Shown here: piece by piece, positions 58,176 to 64,000 of the stretch
Numbering within the stretch: the stretch's first letter is position 1
How the letters are laid out: every line of letters begins with the position of its first letter
NCBI RefSeq assembly: GCF_020882245.1
Contig: NC_083599.1
Coordinates: 81,029,422 to 81,093,421, forward strand
Direction of reading: 5' to 3'
Origin: Rhopalosiphum padi
Lineage: Eukaryota > Arthropoda > Insecta > Hemiptera > Aphididae
DNA: 64,000 nucleotides
Translations under genes and position numbers: made by a program
The notes under the pieces: model-generated
Told to the model about the DNA's origin: nothing
Databases searched by the model: none
Seen by the model: the letters and a program-made list of their open reading frames with translations, nothing else

Positions 58176-58189
58176 TTAAAATATAGAAC

Positions 58190-58370
58190 TATAGAAAAAA
58201 ACAATTATATATAGATTATCTGATTATAATATAGTTATATATATTATATTATTAATATAATTTTAATTAATTATACCTAAATTTGATTTTTTTATTTAAA
58301 TAAAAAATTAGGCAATAGGTAATATTGTAGTTTTTATTTTATTTTATTTTATATTAAATAGAATTTTCAG
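58190..58370. other. AT-rich 3' flank of the YqaJ gene
   Basis: Very AT-rich, with AATAAAA at about 58298 that could serve as a polyadenylation signal. Nothing else was seen. Confidence 0.35.
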
Positions 58371-58800
58371 CCAAAAAATTTAAATCGACATTTATAAAAA
58401 AAAACAAAAAAAATCGAATATTTCAAATGCCTCTAAATAGCAGAAAAATTAACGAAATATTTCGAAAAAAAATCATGTAAAGAAAATGTCACTTTAAACA
58501 ACTGGTAGAAGTTTCAAATTTCTATGTCTTACACTTTTTGAATAAAAATAAATATCAAAAATCGTTTGAGGCTAAATCGTTGTTTTACGTGATTTCGTAA
58601 TAAATAATAAATTGTTCATAAAAATTTTTGGTGTTAGTCCGGCAGAGTTTTTTTTACAGATATTCGAAGAAAAAATTATGGACAATCTGGTACCAAATTT
58701 TCAAATCTTAGCTATAAATACTTAAAATTTTATGAATTTTCAACTATAAAATAATTTTTAATTATATTTTAAAAAGTAATTAGGTTATAAATATAATTCG
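58370..58800 (+). repeat. Dispersed non-coding repeat, partial copy
   Basis: It contains ATCAAAAATCGTTTGAGGCTAAATCGTTGTTTTACGTGATTTCG and TTTTTTTTACAGATATTCGAAG, the same phrases as at 35935-36060. It is not coding. Confidence 0.6.
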
Positions 58801-58869
58801 AGCTATGTTGAATAAAAGATTATATGCTGTATGTAATGCAAATATTATTTAAGTAAACAGGAGCTTTAT

Positions 58870-59174
58870 TCAAGAAATGGTTTGTGACTTGGGCTAGGAA
58901 CAAGCGCGCCGCATGCTAGTAAAGCAGTATGGAAAGTACAGAATTCATAAGAAGTACATGGGTGACAATATTTACGCAACGAGTGACTGCGTTGACGCTA
59001 AACGTTCTATACGACTGTCTGTGAGATAATAATATACCTCTCCCGCGACTACGACGCGCGGACCCAGTCACGTAGACAATGGGCGTGGCTACGGCCTGCC
59101 GAGACGGCGGCGATACGGCGCAGAACGCCATCTATCGAGCGTTGTATACGTTTCACTTTCGGTGTAGCGTCCTC
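58870..59174. mobile_element. TTAA-family element, GC-rich end (third copy)
   Basis: Read from the minus strand it starts after TTAA (59175-59178) with GAGGACGCTACACC, then AAAGTGAAACGTATACAACGCTC and AGATGGCGTT. It matches the left end of 22958-27629 closely, and the GC-rich stretch follows as there. The opposite end was not found. The YqaJ-type gene lies about 1 kb inside this end. Confidence 0.75.
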
Positions 59175-59320
59175 TTAAGCCACTTCTTTGGAACATTTAT
59201 ATTTATTAATTGATTAAAAACAATATTAAATAAAGTTGTATCTACATTCAATTCAAGCTGTAATAAAATGTATGTTTCAACTGTGTTATTGTATTATAAA
59301 AAAAGTATACATATTTACTT

Positions 59321-59857
59321 TTAATTTTTCTGCACAGGATAAATAATTTCTTCAGATAAATTATTTAAACTGTCATCACTTAAAGAAATTAAACTATAAT
59401 TATGATCATGCTCTATTGTTGGTATGCTAATACTTAGTATAAATGGTACAGCTCCTTTTTTAAGTCTATGTTTTTTTAAGCATATCTAAAATATATATTA
59501 CAATATATCATATAAATCATAGGTATATATTAAAATAATAATTATTTATACCTAAGAAATCTACAGTTTTACATTGTACATAAATAATAATACATTAGTT
59601 AAATTGTGTTGTATTGAATTAAACTTAGTTGTTTAATTATATTTTATATAGGTACTCACAGAGTACTTTGAAAGTCCTTGTCCCGACACCCATTGATTAA
59701 TAATGTCATATTTTTTAAAATGTGACGCACAAACTCTAAACAGGCTTTCTAAATTCATTCCAAGACTTTTTTCCCATTCTTTGAGCAGTATATTATCTTT
59801 TGGAACACCAAAAGACGATTTGTGCTGATTCGCACAAATCAACACACAACACTTCAT
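59321..59857 (-). CDS. Small THAP-domain protein (two exons, 120 aa)
   Basis: Exon 1 is 59857-59660 and exon 2 is 59485-59321. The intron has GTGAGT and TTTTAG borders, phase 0. The THAP zinc finger (C2CH) is complete: KCCVLICANQHKSSFGVP, a KEWEKSLGM tryptophan segment, RVCASHFKKYDI, and the terminal KKGAVPFILS (AVPTxF-like) box. THAP domains bind DNA and occur in both host regulators and transposases (P, Kolobok). After the finger only about 40 residues follow, so the protein is little more than the domain. Both exons are open. It may be the detached N-terminus of a transposon gene or a short independent gene. Confidence 0.75.
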
Positions 59858-59859
59858 TT

Positions 59860-60024
59860 TATTAATATTTTAAATTAACTGACAGAAAAATAAGTACATT
59901 TACAGTGTACACGCAAGTGAAATAAAATAGCAAAATACAAAATATTTTCTTCAATAACTTCAAAAAAAAAAATTATATTTTAGGCGGTAAAAATATTGTG
60001 ATAATCACGAAAATGATATCTTAA
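59860..60024. other. Short AT-rich spacer before the LTR element
   Basis: It includes the first 13 codons or so of what would be the continuation of the frame cut by the LTR element, ending TAA near 59980 on the minus strand. Nothing else was seen. Confidence 0.35.
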
Positions 60025-60028
60025 AACG

Positions 60029-60582
60029 TGTGGTGATAACGGACGAGGTACGGGTAAGTTTCCTCCGTTATTACCGACAGTTGCTAATTTCGACGTATAT
60101 GCGGATACGTCGAGACGCGAAGTTATTACCGCCCGTTCAAGGGTTAGGTAAAAGAGAAAAAATTAACACAGTTGTTTATTTTTACTCGGGCGCAAAACGC
60201 CGAAAGAAATCACAGTTTTATTGACAAATAAAATATGGTTAAAACACAAAAAAATGTCGTCGGCGGACGTAGTTCGAATGAACAACAAAAGTCACGCGGT
60301 AGGGGCGCGTAGCGTACAAAAGTTCGCGAACGAGCGAGGAAAACGGAACGACTTGTTCGTAGGAACGGCGCGAGCGAAGAGGCTCGTACGAAATCGCCTC
60401 ACGGGCGACGTGCCGGCGATGAGAAGTAGTCGTGCGCGGAGGGGGGCACAGTCGCGACAGTTCGGGCGATGACAACATAACATAAAATAAATATACACAT
60501 ACAAAATATAATATAGTGACAGACTAGGGTTGGCAAAACTGCTCTCGCGAAAGCGAGTGGTGATACCGGCCGTATCGCCACA
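60029..60582 (-). repeat. 3' LTR (554 bp)
   Basis: The inverted end sequences are TGTGGTGATAACGG and CCGTATCGCCACA. From 60275 it is nearly identical to 62239-62546, differing at a few positions such as GGGTTGGC/TGGTTGGC. On the element strand, AATAAA at about 60222 can serve as the polyadenylation signal. Confidence 0.9.
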
Positions 60583-60600
60583 TTACTCCCCCCCTGAAAA
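60583..60600 (-). other. Polypurine tract
   Basis: On the minus strand TTTTTTCAGGGGGGGAGTAA lies directly before the 3' LTR, the usual plus-strand priming site. Its presence supports the LTR boundary. Confidence 0.75.
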
Positions 60601-60612
60601 AAGATCGCGAGG

Positions 60613-62238
60613 TTACGTGCGATTTACATCCGTGGCGGAAACTGCGTATGTGTGGTCGGCGACGGGATCTTCGCGTGCGATGAAGGCTGGCTTGAGACGG
60701 TCGATTGAGATCCATGACATTGAGGTGTGACGCTGGACTTTGAACACTTTCTCACGTCGTTCGAGCACGGCGAAAGGTCCCTCGTATCTCGGCTGTAGGG
60801 GGGTCTTGACGGCGTCGATTCGTACGAAAACGTTACTGACGCGGTCTAATTCGATGAGTACGAAAGCGGTCCGCTGAGTATGATGATTCGTACCTGGGCT
60901 GTACCGCAGCTGGTTCATGGACTTACGCAACGCTGCAACGAGTTCCGGAGGTTACGGCTCTGCCGGTGCGGGGTGGAAATACTCGCCTGGTAGTCTGATT
61001 GTTGTGCCGTAAACAAGCTCGGCCGGTGTTTGTTCGATGCCGGCTTTGATGGTGTTGCGTAGCGCGAGGAGCACGACGGGCAGCTTGGTCGTCCAGTGTG
61101 GTGATTCGTGCGCGATTAGCGCGGACTTGAGCGTTCGATGAAAACGTTCGACCATGCCATTCGCCTGAGGGTGGTAGGGCGACGTTCTGATGTGCTGAAT
61201 GCCGAACGTGGACATGAGCGATCGAAAAAGCTCGGACTCGAACTGTCGGCCTTGGTCGGTCGATATAACGTCAGGAACGCCGAAACGTGAAATCCAGTTA
61301 TTGACTAGCAGTCGAGCGACCGCGTGTGCGGACATGTTGTCGATCGGCCACGCCTCGAGCCAACGCGTGAAACGGTCGATGACGGTGAGGAGATATTTGT
61401 GTCCGTTGGAAGACGGTAGGGGTCCGACCAAGTCGAGGTGTATGTGACCGAAACGTCGCTCGGGCGGAGCGAAAGGCGTGATTGATGACGATGTGTGCCT
61501 TTGCACCTTGGCTCGTTGGCACGCTTCGCAGCATCGGACCCATTTCGAAATTTCCCGGTCCATGTCTGGCCAGACGTACCGCGCTTTGATAAGGCGAAGT
61601 GTGGGGCGACGTCCGCCGTGAGCTTGCCCGTGAAGCGCGTTGAAAACCCGGCGGCGATGTATCAGTGGCACGAACATGCGCGCGTTGCCTGTCGAGAAAT
61701 CGGAGTACAGGACGCCTTCCGGCGAGGTGCACGGTTGAAGAGATAGCGAACTCGGTTGTTTGCCCGCGATAATGTCTTGTAGCTGCGGGTCGTTAGACTG
61801 GTCGATTGCCCACTGCCCGAGCGAGGGTAGCGATGAGTTCTCGGCGATCTCGAGCCTCGAGAGTGCGTCGGGGACGACGTTGTCCTTGCCTTGCACGTGT
61901 TCGATGTCGTTAAAGAATTGCGAGAGAAAAGAAATTTGACGTACCTGTCTGTCGATGATTTTCTCGGTCTTCAACGTGAACATGTAGATGAGCGGCTTGT
62001 GGTCGGTGCGTAATGTCGTGAGACGTCCTTCGATGAAGTGTATAAAATGTTGCGTACCCGCGTAAGCGGCTAATAGTTCTCTGTCGTACGTGCTGTATTT
62101 TTGTTCTGCGTGGGACAATTTTTTGGAGAAAAAGCCGAGCGGCTGCCAGGTGTCATTGACCTTTTGTTCGAGTACGGCGCCCACGGCGATATTCGATGCG
62201 TCCGTGTTGAGTCGTAACGGTGCGTCGGGGACGTAGTT
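60613..62238 (-). pseudogene. gypsy pol remnant: RNase H and integrase
   Basis: RNase H begins at once inside the junction (LRLNTDASNIAVGAVLEQ), with ELLAAYAG, RTDHKPLIY and DALSRL supplying its acidic residues. The integrase follows with an HHCC finger (NALHGQAHGG...CCEACQRAK), catalytic residues in HIHLDLVGPL, STDQGRQFE and GMVERFHRTL, and the usual LRNTIKAGIEQTPAEL. A TAA at about 60952 interrupts the same frame, which then continues to 60613 with RYEGPFAVLERREKVFKV. Without reverse transcriptase the copy cannot move by itself. The reading frame opens in LTR sequence (ATG 62442), giving a 496-codon LTR-pol fusion frame. Confidence 0.9.
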
Positions 62239-62546
62239 CGGATGAACAACAAAAGTCACGCGGTAGGGGCGCGTAGCGTACAAAAGTTCGCGAACGAGCG
62301 AGGAAAACGGAACGACTTGTTCGTAGGAACGGCGCGAGCGAAGAGGCTCGTACGAAATCGCCTCACGGGCGACGTGCCGGCGATGAGAAGTAGTCGTGCG
62401 CGGAGGGGAGCACAGTCGCGACAGTTCGGGCGATGACAACATAACATAAAATAAATATACACATACAAAATATAATATAGTGACAGACTATGGTTGGCAA
62501 AACTGCTCTCACGAAAGCGAGTGGTGATACCGGCCGTATCGCCACA
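62239..62546 (-). repeat. Truncated 5' LTR
   Basis: It matches 60275-60582 and has the correct outer end at 62546. The inner 250 bp of the LTR are gone. The junction with pol lies within a shared short sequence: the LTR has GTCCGCCGACG and the pol side GTCC-CCGACG. Confidence 0.88.
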
Positions 62547-62550
62547 AACG

Positions 62551-63245
62551 TATATGAGCGCTAGTTGTATATTCTTATAACAGTTTATCGAGGACACTTC
62601 GGGAACCACATTTAATGTTCTTATCACAGCTCGTTGCGCAACCAGTATATCTTTAATCGTGGACTCAGTATAATTGTTGGAGAAGACGTAACTTTTTGGA
62701 AATTACGGCATTTGTTGTTACTACAGTTAATATTTTGCACACAGCTAGGTTCTTCCTTCAATAAACCGTTAATAATATGACTTATATTGCACTCAGCATT
62801 AAGTAAATACACATTATTAATACAGTTTTGTGGTTCAAAAATAGTTCGTAGAAGTTGCAATCGACTGTTATAGATTTTTGAAGAAGGACCATGCAAAACA
62901 ATTTCTTTTATAAACATCAGTTATTTATTCTCAGACGAATTAATGTATAAGCGATATGAAGGAAACTCAATATATCCCACGGAAATTCCAAAAAACAATG
63001 AATCAAATACACATGTATTGTTGATTATAATTTTTTTTTTTGTCTTGACTGCAAAGAGTTGTCAGATTTCCATTTTTTAGTAATGTATTTTTTCGTTTAA
63101 CGTGTGTGTGCCTTGTTCATGAGGAGCCGATAAAGTTCTGGACAGGGTTCTAAATATTTAGTCCTCCTTTTTTTTGAAGTACTTGGCATATGAATCTTTT
63201 TTTCTTTCGAGTTTATAAGTGGTCCTGTCCTTATATTTTTTAGAC
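62551..63245 (-). pseudogene. Zinc-ribbon/NTCAF family fragment, copy 2, split by the gypsy element
   Basis: On the minus strand, 63245-63110 reads ECWRGL ... MPSTSKKRRTKYLEPCPELY. This matches the WNRTSKKQRNSKSYLCPNPN segment of copy 1 at 49460-49540. The part at 62917-62551 reads IYNSRLQLLRTIF, LLNAECNISHIINGLLKEEP and CSNNKCRNFQ, with the same cysteine and proline spacing as copy 1 (ASNIFNCALAEVP, CNIKSCGRTN). The NTCAF segment is absent. The frame continues to the insertion point (ALIYV) and on past the element to about 59980. The function is unknown. Confidence 0.45.
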
Positions 63246-63279
63246 CTCTCCAACATTCTTCTGCATTAAGAAGTGAATC

Positions 63280-64000
63280 CAGAAAGTGTTATTTAGAGTA
63301 TGCGATAAAATTTGGAAAGAAGAACAAATGCCAACAAGCTGGCATGAAGCAGTCATCATACCACTACATAAAAAAGGGGATAAAATGGAGTGTGACAACT
63401 ACAGGGGCATATCCCTCCTGAATACAGCTTACAAAATATTCTCCAAAATCCTACTGAAACGTCTGTTGCCATACGTAGACGAAAACATAGGCAGCTACCA
63501 ATGTGGCTTTAGAAAAGGGAAATCGACAATAGATCAACTGTCAATCATAGGACAAATCATTGAAAAAAGGTATGAATACAGACAGAACGTATGACAGTTG
63601 TTCATAGATTTTAAAAAGGCGTATGACAGCATACATAGACAAAGTTTATATAACATTATGCATGAATTTGGGTTTCCGAGAAAACTGATTAAACTAGTCA
63701 AACTCTGTATGGAGAACACACAGTACACAGTGAGAGTAGACAACACAATTTCCACCCCCTTTACTGTAGACACAGGCTTGAAACAAGGGGATGCTTTGTC
63801 CCCAATCCTATTCAACTTGGTGATAGAAAAAGTTGTAAGAGAACTACAGTGCCTAAGAGGCAGCCTAGTAACAAACAACGAAAATGGACTGCGTATACTC
63901 GGTTTCGCAGATGACCTGGATATTATAGGAAACTCGCTTACAGAGATAGCAAATGCATCAAGGGAACTGGAAAAAGCCGCGGAAAAAGTTGGTCTAACAA
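63280..64000 (+). pseudogene. RTE-type reverse transcriptase, runs off the window
   Basis: It starts abruptly near 63286 within the finger domain (MPTSWHEAVIIPLHKKGDKM, YRGISLLNTAYKIFSKIL). YQCGFRKGKSTIDQLSIIG follows, then a TGA at 63592 where the family has an ordinary residue. The frame continues QLFIDFKKAYDSIHRQ, DTGLKQGDALSPILFNL and the active site GLRILGFADDLDIIG. The endonuclease half is missing at the left edge, and the C-terminus lies beyond 64000. One nonsense codon is visible. Confidence 0.85.

Larger units (their letters stand above)
60029..62546 (-). mobile_element. Ty3/gypsy LTR retrotransposon lacking gag, protease and reverse transcriptase
   Basis: It is flanked by AACG at 60025-60028 and 62547-62550, a 4-bp target duplication. 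The 3' LTR is complete (60029-60582, starting TGTGG and ending CCACA on the plus strand). The 5' LTR survives only as 62239-62546. Between them lie RNase H and integrase. Everything from the end of the 5' LTR to the start of RNase H is deleted. It is strongly GC-rich compared with the flanks. Confidence 0.92.

Noticed and set aside
60221..60730. Several overlapping open frames in the LTR, some arginine-rich
   Set aside because: They arise from GC-rich LTR sequence, and the frames from 62242 and 62256 repeat them in the second LTR.

Overview
This window is about 64 kb of AT-rich insect DNA, most likely from an aphid or close hemipteran relative. The evidence is spliceosomal introns with GT/AG borders in AT-rich sequence, together with transposon families (MULE, hAT, KRBA2-like integrase, YqaJ/Mutator-like, RTE and R1 LINEs) of the kind common in aphid genomes. 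The aphid assignment is inference; no species-diagnostic gene is present. I found no convincing single-copy host gene. Nearly everything recognisable is a transposable element (TE), a TE relic or an interspersed repeat, often nested two or three deep.

Layout. 0-4.5 kb: a broken DUF7869-like gene (minus strand) split by an intact piggyBac element with TTAA target duplication. 4.5-10.1 kb: a Helitron fragment split by a nearly complete CR1/Jockey-type LINE, then a KRBA2-like integrase scrap. 10.3-20.4 kb: a Harbinger first exon, then three head-to-tail R1-clade LINE pieces (minus), with an RTE LINE inserted between two of them (12-bp target duplication). 21.2-30.4 kb: a complete hAT element with 8-bp TSD and a splice-consistent 655-aa transposase, carrying a 4.7-kb TTAA-flanked element in its fifth intron. 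30.4-38.8 kb: MULE and integrase fragments, a 32-34 bp minisatellite, a MADF exon, copies of a roughly 0.85-kb non-coding repeat, and a tandemly repeated exon. 38.8-43.9 kb: a decayed hAT, a second TTAA/hairpin element end and a small Env-like relic. 45.4-47.3 kb: a MULE N-terminal fragment and a TIR element encoding an internally deleted KRBA2-like protein. 48.5-55.3 kb: a zinc-ribbon/NTCAF family gene, hit by a LINE that is itself split by a piggyBac relative. 55.3-59.2 kb: repeat, a YqaJ-nuclease transposon gene and a TTAA-family end. 59.3-64 kb: a small THAP gene, a gypsy LTR element lacking gag-PR-RT inside a second NTCAF-family fragment, and the start of another RTE reverse transcriptase that runs off the window.

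How the pieces relate. Two elements look intact enough to be mobile or recently so: the piggyBac at 596-3445 and the hAT at 21176-30408. The KRBA2-like element at 45916-47324 shows what the ends of that family look like, and the integrase scraps near 9.9 and 32.6 kb show the catalytic domain it has lost. The TTAA elements at 22958-27629, 42399 onward and ending at 59174 form one family with a long hairpin near one end. Their source of transposase may be the YqaJ-type gene at 56.1-58.2 kb, which is a hypothesis only.
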